A DNA stretch of 64,000 bases from Psychrobacillus psychrodurans (GTDB lineage: Bacteria; Bacillota; Bacilli; Bacillales_A; Planococcaceae). The DNA lies in NCBI RefSeq assembly GCF_027563345.1, contig NZ_JAMKBK010000004.1, one strand, 5' to 3'. The translations under genes and the position numbers were made by a program. The notes beneath the pieces are model-generated. The model did no database searches and was not told the DNA's origin. It was given only the letters and a program-made list of their open reading frames with translations. Every line of letters begins with the position of its first letter. Positions within the stretch are counted from its first letter, which is position 1. Positions 24,655 to 34,667 of the stretch are shown in pieces.

Positions 24655-26637
24655 ATGGAACAAACTTTTGACTTGCAAGCTCCGTATGAGCCAGCGGGAG
24701 ATCAAATAGAAGCAATTAAAGAACTAGTAGAAGGGGTTAATGAAGGGAAAAGATATCAAACCTTACTAGGTGCGACAGGCACAGGTAAAACATATACTAT
24801 TTCAAATGTAATTCAACAGATAAACAAACCGACATTAGTGATGGCACATAACAAAACACTAGCGGGTCAATTATATAATGAGTTTAAAGAGTTTTTTCCG
24901 AACAATGCGGTCGAGTACTTCGTTAGTTACTATGATTATTTTCAACCAGAAGCATATGTTCCATCAACCGATACATTTATAGAAAAAGATTCTAGTATTA
25001 ACGAGGAGATAGATAAGCTCCGACATTCTGCTACTTCTTCTTTATTTGAAAGAAAAGATGTCATTATTATCGCATCAGTATCCTGTATTTACGGTTTAGG
25101 TAATCCTGAGGAATATAAAGAGATGGTCTTATCATTAAGAACCGGAATGGAAATAGATCGTAATCAGCTATTACGTAAACTCGTCGATATTCAATATGAA
25201 CGAAACGACTTGAACTTCGTACGCGGAAAATTCCGTGTTCGTGGAGATGTAGTAGAAATTTTTCCGGCTTCACGTGATGAAAAGTGTCTTCGTGTGGAGT
25301 TCTTTGGAGATGAGATTGATCGTATTCGTGAAGTTAATGCGCTTACTGGAGAAATTTTAGGAGAACGTGACCACGTAGCTATATTCCCTGCGTCCCACTT
25401 CGTTACCCGTGAAGAAAAGATGAAGCTGGCCATAGCAAATATTGAAAAAGAACTAGAAGAACAGCTTGCGTATTTGAGAAGCGAGGATAAGCTTTTAGAG
25501 GCTCAGCGATTGGAGCAACGAACTAGGTATGATTTAGAAATGATGGAGGAAATGGGCTTTTGTTCAGGCATTGAAAACTACTCTAGACATTTAACATTAA
25601 GAGAAGCTGGAGCGGTTCCTTACACATTACTTGATTATTTTCCAGAAGACTTTTTACTCGTAGTAGATGAAAGTCACGTTTCATTACCTCAAGTAAGAGG
25701 AATGTATAATGGTGACCAAGCGAGAAAATCTGTGCTAGTAAACTACGGATTCCGATTACCATCTGCTCTAGATAATCGCCCCCTTACATTTACTGAATAT
25801 GAAAAACATATTAACCAAGCTATATTTGTTTCAGCAACACCTGGCCCTTATGAGCTAGAGCATACACCGGAAATGGTGGAACAAATTATCCGTCCTACAG
25901 GACTATTGGACCCAGTCATAACGGTGAAGCCTATTGAAGGGCAAATAGATGATTTAATCAATGAAATACATGAAAGATCGGCTAAAAATGAGCGTGTTTT
26001 AATTACGACGTTAACGAAAAAAATGTCGGAGGATTTAACGGACTACTTAAAGGAAATCGGTATAAAGGTACAGTATTTACATTCAGAAGTAAAAACACTA
26101 GAGCGTACTGAAATTATTCGGGAACTTCGTTTAGGTACCTACGATGTACTAATAGGGATTAACTTGTTGCGAGAAGGAATAGATATACCAGAGGTGTCTC
26201 TAGTAGCAATATTAGATGCCGATAAAGAAGGGTTTTTACGTTCTGAACGTTCATTAATCCAGACTATTGGTCGTGCTGCTCGTAATTCTAATGGAGAAGT
26301 TATTATGTATGCAGATAAAATGACAGACTCTATGCGAAAAGCAATTGATGAAACGAAACGTCGCCGAACAATTCAACTGGAATATAACGAAAAACATGGC
26401 ATCACACCAAAAACAATTCAAAAGAAAATAGGCGATGTTATCCGTGCATCACAGGTTGCAGAAGAGGAAGAAACATATGCACAACGCTTAATAAGCGGAA
26501 AACCATTAACGAAAGAAGAAAAGGCAACACTTCTAGAAAATCTAGAAAAAGAAATGAAAGATGCAGCTAAAGCACTTAATTTTGAACGAGCTGCAGAATT
26601 ACGCGATGCAATTTTGGAACTGAAGCTGGAAGGGTGA
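24655..26637 (+). CDS. uvrB: Excinuclease ABC subunit B
   Basis: UvrB is the damage-verifying helicase-like subunit of nucleotide excision repair; it loads onto DNA from UvrA2B and recruits UvrC. At 660 residues it has the normal length. Walker A is GATGTGKT (K45), the beta-hairpin region is YYDYFQPEAYVPSTDT, the DEAD-like box is VVDESHV, helicase motif VI is QTIGRAARN, and a UvrC-binding UVR motif is at the C-terminus (EKEMKDAAKALNFERAAELRD). Start is ATG 24655, 8 bases after GGGAGG. Forms an operon with uvrA, 6 bp downstream. Confidence 0.97.
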   Translation: MEQTFDLQAPYEPAGDQIEAIKELVEGVNEGKRYQTLLGATGTGKTYTISNVIQQINKPTLVMAHNKTLAGQLYNEFKEFFPNNAVEYFVSYYDYFQPEAYVPSTDTFIEKDSSINEEIDKLRHSATSSLFERKDVIIIASVSCIYGLGNPEEYKEMVLSLRTGMEIDRNQLLRKLVDIQYERNDLNFVRGKFRVRGDVVEIFPASRDEKCLRVEFFGDEIDRIREVNALTGEILGERDHVAIFPASHFVTREEKMKLAIANIEKELEEQLAYLRSEDKLLEAQRLEQRTRYDLEMMEEMGFCSGIENYSRHLTLREAGAVPYTLLDYFPEDFLLVVDESHVSLPQVRGMYNGDQARKSVLVNYGFRLPSALDNRPLTFTEYEKHINQAIFVSATPGPYELEHTPEMVEQIIRPTGLLDPVITVKPIEGQIDDLINEIHERSAKNERVLITTLTKKMSEDLTDYLKEIGIKVQYLHSEVKTLERTEIIRELRLGTYDVLIGINLLREGIDIPEVSLVAILDADKEGFLRSERSLIQTIGRAARNSNGEVIMYADKMTDSMRKAIDETKRRRTIQLEYNEKHGITPKTIQKKIGDVIRASQVAEEEETYAQRLISGKPLTKEEKATLLENLEKEMKDAAKALNFERAAELRDAILELKLEG

Positions 26638-26643
26638 TAGAAG

Positions 26644-29535
26644 TTGAAAAATCAAGAAATCGTGATTCAAGGTGCACGTGCAAATAATTTAAAAAATGTA
26701 AGCTTGAAAATACCAAGAGATAAGCTAGTAGTCATGACTGGACTTTCTGGCTCTGGTAAATCCTCCTTAGCTTTCGATACAATTTACGCGGAGGGACAAC
26801 GTCGATATGTAGAGTCATTATCAGCCTATGCACGACAATTTTTGGGGCAAATGGAAAAGCCAGATGTCGACGTCATTGAGGGACTATCACCAGCTATTTC
26901 TATCGATCAAAAAACGACGAGTAAAAATCCACGCTCTACAGTAGCTACTGTGACCGAAATTTATGATTATATGCGACTATTGTATGCGCGAGTTGGAAAA
27001 CCAATATGTCCAAATCATGGTATTGAAATTTCATCTCAAACGATTGAACAAATGGTTGATCGCTTAAGTGAATATCCAGAAAAAACCAAGATGCAAGTGC
27101 TGGCACCAATTGTTTCAGGACGTAAAGGGACTCATGTAAAGCTTTTGGAAGAGATGAAAAAAGAAGGTTTCGTTCGTGTACGTATTAATGGAGAGTTAAT
27201 CGATTTAGACGATGATATCAACCTAGATAAAAATAAAAAACATAATATTGAAGTTGTCATCGACAGAATTATTATGAAAGAAGGAGTTGCTGCAAGGCTT
27301 AGTGATTCTCTAGAGTCAGCTCTAAGAATTGCAGATGGCAAAGTTTTAATAGATGTTATGGAACACGAAGAAATTCTATTTAGTGAGCATCACGCCTGTC
27401 CGATATGTGGATTTTCTATCGGAGAATTAGAGCCACGAATGTTTTCTTTTAATAGTCCATTTGGTGCTTGTACTGATTGTGATGGACTTGGTACAAGGTT
27501 AGAGGTGGATCCAGATTTAGTTGTTCCAGACAAAAGCGTCACTCTAGCAGACGGAGCCATTGTTGCATGGCAGCCAACGAGCTCTCAGTATTATCCGAAA
27601 CTCTTAGAGGCAGTATGTAAGCATTACAAAATAAAAATGAATGTTCCAGTTGAAAAATTGCCGATTGATCAATGGAACAAAATTATGTATGGGTCAGACA
27701 ATGATAAATTCCGTTTTCGATATGAAAATGAGTTTGGACAAGTTCGAGATAGCATGATTTCATTTGAAGGCGTTCTTGCGAATATAGAGCGGAGATATAA
27801 AGATACGTCGTCCGATTATATTCGTGAGCAAATGGAAAAATATATGGAGCAGCATGACTGTCCTACATGTAATGGCTATCGCCTAAAAGAAGAAACACTT
27901 GCAGTTAAGATAAATTCCCTACATATTGGGGAAATTACTAAATACTCCATTGAAGAAGCAAATAAGTTTTTCAATGAGCTGAGCTTATCTGAAAAAGATA
28001 TGCAAATTGCTCGTCTTGTGCTGAGAGAGATTAACGAACGTTTAGGTTTTCTGGATAATGTTGGACTAGATTATTTAACATTAAACCGTGCGTCAGGAAC
28101 GTTATCAGGTGGGGAAGCACAACGTATTCGTCTGGCAACTCAAATTGGCTCAAGACTGACAGGGGTATTATATATTTTGGATGAACCATCTATAGGGTTA
28201 CATCAACGAGATAATGATCGATTGATCGAAACATTAAAAAATATGCGAGATATTGGGAACACCTTAATAGTTGTAGAGCATGATGAAGATACAATGATGG
28301 CGGCAGACTATTTAATAGACGTGGGACCAGGTGCAGGAGTGCATGGCGGAGAAATAATCGCTGCAGGAACTCCTGAACAAGTGATGAAAAATAAAAAGTC
28401 TTTAACCGGACAATATTTAAGTGGTCAAAAGTTTATTCCACTTCCAGTGGATAGAAGAAAACCAGATGGTCGCTTTATCAAAATAAAAGGCGCTTCAGAA
28501 AACAACTTGAAAAATGTGAGTGTAGATATTCCATTAGGTGTATTTACAGCTGTTACAGGAGTTTCAGGATCAGGGAAAAGTACATTAGTAAATGAAATAT
28601 TATATAAATCATTAGCCCAGAAGTTAAACCGCTCAAGAGTGAAACCCGGCGTCAATAAAGGTGTCGAAGGTATGGAAATGCTAGAAAAAGTTATTGAGAT
28701 TGACCAGTCTCCAATCGGTCGTACCCCAAGATCTAACCCAGCTACCTATACAGGAGTTTTTGATGATATTCGTGACCTTTTTGCAACGACAAATGAAGCA
28801 AAAGTAAGAGGATACAAAAAAGGTAGATTCAGTTTCAATGTAAAAGGCGGACGTTGTGAGGCCTGTCGCGGAGATGGGATTCTCAAAATTGAAATGCACT
28901 TCCTACCTGATGTCTATGTGCCATGTGAAGTCTGCCATGGAAAAAGATATAATCGTGAGACTTTGGAAGTGCAATACAAGGGCAAGAATATTGCGGATGT
29001 CCTAAAAATGACTGCAGAGGACGGCTATGCCTTTTTCGAAAACCATCCGAAAATCAGTCGGAAGATAAAAACAATTGTAGATGTGGGACTTGGATATATG
29101 GAATTAGGGCAACCAGCAACGACTCTTTCTGGTGGTGAGGCGCAACGAGTGAAGCTAGCATCTGAATTACACAAGCGTTCTAACGGCAAGTCTTTTTATA
29201 TTTTGGATGAACCTACTACAGGTCTTCATGTAGACGATATCGCAAGATTGCTAATAGTACTTCAACGTTTAGTAGATAACGGAGATAGCGTATTAGTGAT
29301 TGAGCATAATCTGGATGTCATTAAAACAGCAGATTACATGATTGATCTAGGACCAGAAGGTGGAGATAAAGGAGGAACAATCGTTGCAGTAGGTACACCA
29401 GAGAAAATTATTGCATCGAAAGATTCATATACAGGGAAGTACTTGAAAACCATTTTAGAAAGAGATAGACAACGGATGGATCAAGTAGTAACTAAAGCGA
29501 CTAAAAAGAAAAAAAGTCCCGTATCGACTACATGA
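26644..29535 (+). CDS. uvrA: Excinuclease ABC subunit A
   Basis: UvrA is the dimeric ABC ATPase that first recognises bulky DNA lesions and hands them to UvrB. It is 963 residues long. There are two ABC modules: Walker A GLSGSGKSS (about 35) and GVSGSGKST (about 645), with LSGGEAQR signatures twice. Zinc modules are CPIC/CTDC (about 252-280) and CEAC/CEVC (about 738-765). The start is TTG 26644 behind GGAAGGGTGAT; the first residues KNQEIVIQGARANNLKN match the family beginning. The last 25 residues are a basic tail. Confidence 0.97.
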   Translation: MKNQEIVIQGARANNLKNVSLKIPRDKLVVMTGLSGSGKSSLAFDTIYAEGQRRYVESLSAYARQFLGQMEKPDVDVIEGLSPAISIDQKTTSKNPRSTVATVTEIYDYMRLLYARVGKPICPNHGIEISSQTIEQMVDRLSEYPEKTKMQVLAPIVSGRKGTHVKLLEEMKKEGFVRVRINGELIDLDDDINLDKNKKHNIEVVIDRIIMKEGVAARLSDSLESALRIADGKVLIDVMEHEEILFSEHHACPICGFSIGELEPRMFSFNSPFGACTDCDGLGTRLEVDPDLVVPDKSVTLADGAIVAWQPTSSQYYPKLLEAVCKHYKIKMNVPVEKLPIDQWNKIMYGSDNDKFRFRYENEFGQVRDSMISFEGVLANIERRYKDTSSDYIREQMEKYMEQHDCPTCNGYRLKEETLAVKINSLHIGEITKYSIEEANKFFNELSLSEKDMQIARLVLREINERLGFLDNVGLDYLTLNRASGTLSGGEAQRIRLATQIGSRLTGVLYILDEPSIGLHQRDNDRLIETLKNMRDIGNTLIVVEHDEDTMMAADYLIDVGPGAGVHGGEIIAAGTPEQVMKNKKSLTGQYLSGQKFIPLPVDRRKPDGRFIKIKGASENNLKNVSVDIPLGVFTAVTGVSGSGKSTLVNEILYKSLAQKLNRSRVKPGVNKGVEGMEMLEKVIEIDQSPIGRTPRSNPATYTGVFDDIRDLFATTNEAKVRGYKKGRFSFNVKGGRCEACRGDGILKIEMHFLPDVYVPCEVCHGKRYNRETLEVQYKGKNIADVLKMTAEDGYAFFENHPKISRKIKTIVDVGLGYMELGQPATTLSGGEAQRVKLASELHKRSNGKSFYILDEPTTGLHVDDIARLLIVLQRLVDNGDSVLVIEHNLDVIKTADYMIDLGPEGGDKGGTIVAVGTPEKIIASKDSYTGKYLKTILERDRQRMDQVVTKATKKKKSPVSTT

Positions 29536-29617
29536 TGAAACTTTTTGATTTTTCAATCGTATATAGTAATGTAAGTAAAATGATTTATAGTATAAATTCA
29601 TGAGGAGGCCTTTCACT

Positions 29618-30721
29618 ATGCAAGAAGAACGAAAACGTATTTTAGATATGGTTGAAAATGGCACGATTACTGCACAAGAAGCTTTGGCATTACTAGAAGA
29701 GCTAGGAAAACAAACTACACCTGCAACACCGTTTGTACCTGAGGAAAAAGAATATAAAAAGTCACAAAACAATAATACCGATTTCGTGGAAGATTTGAAG
29801 CGCGACTTTAGCGTAATGGGTGAGCGATTCATGCAGTTTATGCAAGGCACAGTCGACAAAATGAAAGATTTTGAAATGCCATTCGGAGATCCAGTTACTT
29901 TTGAAGAACAATTCGTCAAAGAGGATGTAAATTTTACAGATATCTCTATTAATATTGCGAATGGTAAAGTTGAAGTTCACTCTACGGAAGAAGAGCATGT
30001 ACGTGCTTCTGTTAAAGTGAAAACTTTTAGAAATTCAACAGAAGAAGAAGCAAAGGCACGTTTCCATGAAGAATTTATCTTCTCAACAGAAGGAAACAAA
30101 TTACGCGTATATAGTGATATGAAAACAACTTCTGTCCAAGTAACGTTATATGTTCCAAAGAAAGAGTATAATTATATTTCTGCACGATTATTTAATGGTG
30201 AGTTCATCGCTAAAAATTTAGAGGCAAACTCATTCAAAGTGAAATCAACAAATGGTAAAGTGGAATTAGATGAATTGAAGTTTGAAAGAGCTGATATCGA
30301 AACGGTTAATGGATCGGTTCAAGTTCAGCAGGTTGAAGGAGAAACGATTGAAGTAGAAACGATGAATGGTCGTATTTACGTAGATGGTAAGCTCAAAGAA
30401 ATAGAAGGTTCATCGGTAAGTGGACATGTTATTTTAACAACAAAAGATAAAGCAGCCCGCAAAATAGAAGGAACAGCAGTAGCCGGAACGGTCGAACTGT
30501 ATATTCCAAAAGATGTTTCGATAAAAGGAGAAGCTACTTCTCAAATTGGTAAAATAGATGTTCAATTGGCTGATGTCACTCATCTGAACCAATCAGAGCA
30601 ACTGTTAAACAAAAAAGTAGGATTCACAAAAGTAGTGGATTCAGAAGCTGTGCCTTTACGAGTATACGGTGATGCAAAAACAGGATCTGTTGTTGTTCGA
30701 TATACAGTAGAAGGCGAATAA
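29618..30721 (+). CDS. DUF4097 domain protein, YvlB-like
   Basis: A 367-residue protein. Residues 1-35 are a SHOCT-like short helical module (RKRILDMVENGTITAQEALALLEELG), then a linker. Residues 110-365 are a right-handed beta-helix type DUF4097 region rich in short strands (VKSTNGKVELDELKFERADI, IEVETMNGRIYVDGKL). B. subtilis YvlB has the same layout and lies near uvrA/hprK. YvlB-type proteins are linked to envelope stress responses; no enzyme activity is suggested. I start at ATG 29618, nine bases after AGGAGG; ATG 29600 overlaps that site. Confidence 0.82.
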   Translation: MQEERKRILDMVENGTITAQEALALLEELGKQTTPATPFVPEEKEYKKSQNNNTDFVEDLKRDFSVMGERFMQFMQGTVDKMKDFEMPFGDPVTFEEQFVKEDVNFTDISINIANGKVEVHSTEEEHVRASVKVKTFRNSTEEEAKARFHEEFIFSTEGNKLRVYSDMKTTSVQVTLYVPKKEYNYISARLFNGEFIAKNLEANSFKVKSTNGKVELDELKFERADIETVNGSVQVQQVEGETIEVETMNGRIYVDGKLKEIEGSSVSGHVILTTKDKAARKIEGTAVAGTVELYIPKDVSIKGEATSQIGKIDVQLADVTHLNQSEQLLNKKVGFTKVVDSEAVPLRVYGDAKTGSVVVRYTVEGE

Positions 30722-30782
30722 ATAAAGTATTACTTCCATCATTTAGGATTTCTTCATCCCAATGCTGGATAGTTAAACCAAT

Positions 30783-30820
30783 AAAAAGTGGAGTGGGATA
30801 TTATTCCCCTCCACTTTTTT
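30783..30820 (+). terminator. Terminator after the yvlB-like gene
   Basis: Stem AAAAGTGGAG/CTCCACTTTT, with an inner GGG/CCC extension and T6. Confidence 0.85.
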
Positions 30821-30844
30821 ATTTTGAAAAATAAGCATAGATAA

Positions 30845-30925
30845 ATAAACCGGCCTCCACGCTTTGCCTAACTCTGTTCCCGCAGGAGGCGCTGACTTTC
30901 ACTACATGTGCACATTTCGAGTGTA
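30845..30925 (+). repeat. REP-like remnant
   Basis: CCCGCAGGAGGCGCTGACTTTCACTACA (30880-30907) is a worn right arm of the REP-like family (compare CCCGCTGGAGTCGCCACC); the left arm CTCCACGCTTTGCC is barely recognisable. Confidence 0.5.
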
Positions 30926-30960
30926 AATCAACAAAGAATTTTGGAATAATTATCCGTTTC

Positions 30961-31073
30961 GCAAGTAAAAGGTAGAGTACCGCAAGTAAATATAGACAAA
31001 GAGCAAGTAAAGCGTCGTCGACTGCAAGTAAGTAACAAGTGATAGCAAGTAAACAATAGATGAGAGCAAGTAA
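30961..31073 (-). repeat. 21-bp-phased octamer array A1 (GCAAGTAA x6)
   Basis: GCAAGTAA starts at 30961, 30982, 31003, 31024, 31045 and 31066, exactly 21 bp apart each time, while the 13-bp segments between are unrelated to each other. It lies between the yvlB-like terminator and the 3' end of the amidase gene. Not coding: stop codons occur in the constant reading phase. Same octamer, inverted, as the array at 51397. The minus strand carries the TTACTTGC form. Confidence 0.9.
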
Positions 31074-31270
31074 AGATAAAATAAAGTCATCTTATTCTTA
31101 AAAATAAAGATCATGTACATACAAAATCATTACACCAGGCTCTCTGAATAATATAGATTGCATGTTAAATGTAAGAATGCTATCCAAAACCAACAGAAAA
31201 CGATAAGAACAGATTTTACATAAAAAATAGGATTTTGGTTTTATAATATGCTTTCAAGTTTTTCCCTCGA

Positions 31271-31822
31271 TTAACGCTTTTGCTGGATCCAACATAGAAT
31301 TGCAAAAACAAGGGCTTTCGCACAGCGCTTTCTATATTCTATAGATTGTAATAATGTTGCTTCATTGTTATTCGTCATGAATCCACATTCCACTAACACT
31401 GCAGGCATTCGAGTATCTCGAACAACTGCAAAATCTGCCTTTTTTACTCCTCGATTTGATCTTCCTGTGATAGAGCATAGAGATGTTTGGATTAACGATG
31501 CAAGAATTATTGATTGCTCGGAAGGCTTCGTATAGGTAAAGGTTTCTATTCCACTAACGCTATTCCATATGGTGCCATACGCGTTGGCATGGATAGAGAT
31601 AAACGCGTCAACTCCCATTTTGTTAGCTAAATTGGTTCTCTCTTTAAGTGGAACATCTCTCTCCCTGTTATGACTATTCATAACTATCAGTCCAAAAGCA
31701 GTGAGTTCATTTTTTACAAACTGAGCAACCACCTCATTAAATTCAAACTCTTTCATTTTCCCATCTGGTGTTTGTTTTCCGATAGTGTCAGGTCCATGGC
31801 CTGCATCTAGCATAATTTTCAT
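31271..31822 (-). CDS. N-acetylmuramoyl-L-alanine amidase (Amidase_3)
   Basis: A 183-residue zinc amidase domain that cuts the bond between muramic acid and L-alanine in peptidoglycan. Zinc ligands are H in LDAGHGPD, E in MKEFEFNE, and H in ISIHANAYG; the catalytic Glu is in VLVECGFMTN. There is no signal peptide and no wall-binding domain, unlike CwlB; the short catalytic-only form resembles mother-cell CwlC/CwlV-type or phage-derived enzymes. The start at 31822 is preceded by GAAAGGAGG on the coding strand. Divergent from hprK. Confidence 0.85.
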   Translation of the reverse strand: MKIMLDAGHGPDTIGKQTPDGKMKEFEFNEVVAQFVKNELTAFGLIVMNSHNRERDVPLKERTNLANKMGVDAFISIHANAYGTIWNSVSGIETFTYTKPSEQSIILASLIQTSLCSITGRSNRGVKKADFAVVRDTRMPAVLVECGFMTNNNEATLLQSIEYRKRCAKALVFAILCWIQQKR

Positions 31823-31944
31823 CGAAAAAACCTCCTTTCTTCTTTTAAATAGAGAAGGAAAAGTTAAATGGATACAATTTAAGTTGTTAATCATGATAAA
31901 ATAGATATTAGGTTTAAATTGTAGGACGAAGGGAGTTTAGGGGT

Positions 31945-32880
31945 ATGTCTCATGTGACGACAAAGGATATTAAAGAACATTTGAATCTCACACTGATAAG
32001 TGGGAAAGAAGGCATCGGGCGTCATATTTCCGTAAGCGATATTTCTAGACCGGGAATTGAAATTGCAGGATATTTTACACATTATCCTTCAAATCGTATA
32101 CAGCTTTTAGGGAAGACAGAGATTTCTTTTTTTGCTTTGCTACAGCCAAAAGAAAAAAGTGAACGTATGAGAAAACTTTGTGCTCAGGATACACCGGTAA
32201 TTATTGTTTCTCACGGAATGGAAGTGCCCCAGGAGTTAATCGATGCATCCAATGAAAGTTCAGTTCCTGTATTAACGACTAGTTTGCCTACGACAAGATT
32301 TTCAAGTATGCTTACAAACTTTTTAGAAAGTAGGTTAGCACCTTCTACTGCTGTACATGGTGTACTTGTAGATATTTATGGGGTTGGTGTGCTAATCACT
32401 GGAAAAAGTGGAGTCGGAAAAAGCGAAACGGCATTAGAGTTAGTGAAAAGGGGGCATCGTTTAGTAGCGGATGATTGTGTGGAAATTAGACAAGAGGGAG
32501 AGGATACGTTAGTTGGGAGTGCCCCACAGTTAATTGAGCATCTCTTAGAAATTCGTGGATTAGGCATTATTGATATAATGACATTATTCGGGGCCAGTGC
32601 AATTCGAAGCTATAAACGTATTACGCTTGTCATCGAATTAGAAATTTGGGATGAGAAAAAGACATATGACCGTCTAGGTCTCGAAGAAGAGAAAATGGAA
32701 ATTATTAATACTGCAATTACAAAGCTAACTGTTCCAGTTCGTCCGGGTAGAAATATAGCAGTAATTATTGAAGTAGCAGCAATGAATCATCGATTAAAAA
32801 AGATGGGGGTAAATGCTGCAGAAGATTTCGCCAAACGTTTAAATGATGTTATAGAACAAAATGCAGAAGTAGATTATTAA
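31945..32880 (+). CDS. hprK: HPr kinase/phosphorylase
   Basis: HprK phosphorylates HPr and Crh on Ser46 in response to fructose-1,6-bisphosphate and removes the phosphate when Pi is high; the products are co-repressors with CcpA. It has 311 residues. Walker A is GKSGVGKS (153-160), followed by the family signature LEIRGLGIIDIMTLFG. Its substrate Crh is encoded at 47979. An RBS GAAGGGAG precedes. First gene of hprK-lgt-yvoD-ppaX-yvoF. Confidence 0.96.
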   Translation: MSHVTTKDIKEHLNLTLISGKEGIGRHISVSDISRPGIEIAGYFTHYPSNRIQLLGKTEISFFALLQPKEKSERMRKLCAQDTPVIIVSHGMEVPQELIDASNESSVPVLTTSLPTTRFSSMLTNFLESRLAPSTAVHGVLVDIYGVGVLITGKSGVGKSETALELVKRGHRLVADDCVEIRQEGEDTLVGSAPQLIEHLLEIRGLGIIDIMTLFGASAIRSYKRITLVIELEIWDEKKTYDRLGLEEEKMEIINTAITKLTVPVRPGRNIAVIIEVAAMNHRLKKMGVNAAEDFAKRLNDVIEQNAEVDY

Positions 32881-32903
32881 TAAATGTCTGAAGGGAGTTA
32901 CAT

Positions 32904-33713
32904 ATGAGTTTATTACAAATAATTGATCCGGTAGCTTTTTCTCTAGGGCCGTTAGAGGTACGTTGGTATGGAGTAATAATTGCACTGGGTATAGTATTAG
33001 CATTTTTCGTGGCACAAAAAGAAATGGTAAAGAGAGGTTTCCATCCAGATTATTTAACAGATTTACTTATTTGGGCAGTTCCAATCGCTATTATTAGTGC
33101 ACGTATTTACTATGTTATTTTTAAATGGGATTTTTATAGTCAAAATCCAGGGAAGATTATTGAAATTTGGAATGGCGGAATTGCGATTCACGGTGCATTG
33201 ATTGGATCATTTATCACGGCCTATATTTTCACCAAAAAACGTGGCTCATCTTTTTGGAAAGTTGCCGATATAGTAGCACCAAGTATTTTAATCGGACAGA
33301 CTATAGGACGTTGGGGAAATTTCATCAATCAAGAAGCTCATGGCGGAGAAGTAACGAGAACTTTTTTAGAAAATTTAATGCTTCCAAACTGGATTATCGA
33401 GCAAATGTATATAGATGGGAAGTATTATCACCCGACATTTTTATATGAATCCATCTGGAACTTTGTAGGCGTTGTTATTCTAATATTACTTCGTAAAGTG
33501 AATTTGCGTCGAGGAGAAATGGTGTTATTTTACGCAGCATGGTACTCTATCGGACGATTTTTCATCGAAGGGATGCGTACTGACAGTCTCTATTTAATAG
33601 GAGAATTAAGAACTGCACAAGTCGTTTCTATTGTGACTATTGTAGTTGCTATTATTGTCTTTGTATATAGAAGAGTGAAGGTAAAACCCGTTATTCATTA
33701 TCAAGATAAGTAA
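32904..33713 (+). CDS. lgt: Prolipoprotein diacylglyceryl transferase
   Basis: Lgt moves diacylglycerol from phosphatidylglycerol to the lipobox cysteine, the first step of lipoprotein maturation. The 269-residue membrane enzyme has about seven helices; the family motif HGALIGSF, the catalytic stretch RWGNFINQEAHGG and RTDSLYL near the C-terminus are present. The lipoproteins encoded in this window (3680, 6967, 63293) are among its expected substrates. 23 bp after hprK. Confidence 0.95.
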   Translation: MSLLQIIDPVAFSLGPLEVRWYGVIIALGIVLAFFVAQKEMVKRGFHPDYLTDLLIWAVPIAIISARIYYVIFKWDFYSQNPGKIIEIWNGGIAIHGALIGSFITAYIFTKKRGSSFWKVADIVAPSILIGQTIGRWGNFINQEAHGGEVTRTFLENLMLPNWIIEQMYIDGKYYHPTFLYESIWNFVGVVILILLRKVNLRRGEMVLFYAAWYSIGRFFIEGMRTDSLYLIGELRTAQVVSIVTIVVAIIVFVYRRVKVKPVIHYQDK

Positions 33714-33728
33714 GAAAGCTGGGATAAG

Positions 33729-34667
33729 ATGGGGACGTTGAAAAATGGACTGTTTGCTGGTCTTAAAACGACATGGACATTAAGCAAAGTAATTTTCCCA
33801 ATTACATTAATCGTTGTGATTTTGCAATATACTCCTGTTCTACCTTGGATTATTGATATCATCTCCCCATTTATGGGGCTATTAGGACTTCGGGGAGAGG
33901 CTGCAATTCCTTTAGTGCTAGGTAATGCATTAAATTTATATGCAGGGATAGCAGGGATACTATCTCTGGAATTGACAGTTAAGGAAGTTTTCATACTAGC
34001 GACGATGTTATCCTTTTCTCATAATATTTTCATTGAAACTGGAGTCGCCCTTCGAGTTGGAGTGAAATTATGGGTTGTATTGGTTGTTCGCTTTGGTTTG
34101 GCAATTCTGTCTGCAGTTATTATTAACCTCGTGTGGCAAGGTGGAGGAGAGGTAGCGAAATATGGTGCGCTACAAGTAAGTCAGCAAGTTCCCGATGGAT
34201 GGGGAGAAATTATTTTGTTTGGCTTACAAAAGGCGACGTTCGGCGTTATACAATTAGCGGTAATTGTCATACCGTTGATGGTAATTATTCAGTTTTTAAA
34301 AGACCGGAATTATTTACAAAAGTTTTCAGAAAAACTAGCTCCTTTTACGAAAATTATTGGTGTAAAACCAAACGCTTCCCTAACGCTTGTAGCTGGGCTG
34401 GTGATTGGACTTGCATATGGAGCAGGTGTAATGATTCAAGCAGTGCAAGAGGATGGAGTAAGTAAAAAGGATGCGACATTAGCATTTATTTTCTTAGTGG
34501 CATGTCACGCCGTGGTCGAGGATACTTTAATCTTCGTTCCGTTGGGAATTCCAATCTGGCCATTATTATTAATACGATTGCTAACTGCTTTCATATTAAC
34601 GATAGTAGTTGCTTATGTTTGGAGGAAAGCGGAGCAAAGTAAACATAAGGAAGTGGTAATCCCGTGA
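33729..34667 (+). CDS. yvoD: Nucleoside recognition (gate) domain membrane protein YvoD
   Basis: A 312-residue membrane protein with about eight helices in two gate-like halves (about 10-145 and 170-305); GNALNLYAGIAG and GLAYGAGVMIQAV are the repeated nucleoside-recognition signatures. Related proteins include spore SpmA/SpmB, but the transported or recognised molecule is unknown. It lies in the conserved hprK-lgt-yvoD-ppaX order. The start codon has a weak ribosome site, and the stop overlaps the ppaX start (GTGA). Confidence 0.88.
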   Translation: MGTLKNGLFAGLKTTWTLSKVIFPITLIVVILQYTPVLPWIIDIISPFMGLLGLRGEAAIPLVLGNALNLYAGIAGILSLELTVKEVFILATMLSFSHNIFIETGVALRVGVKLWVVLVVRFGLAILSAVIINLVWQGGGEVAKYGALQVSQQVPDGWGEIILFGLQKATFGVIQLAVIVIPLMVIIQFLKDRNYLQKFSEKLAPFTKIIGVKPNASLTLVAGLVIGLAYGAGVMIQAVQEDGVSKKDATLAFIFLVACHAVVEDTLIFVPLGIPIWPLLLIRLLTAFILTIVVAYVWRKAEQSKHKEVVIP

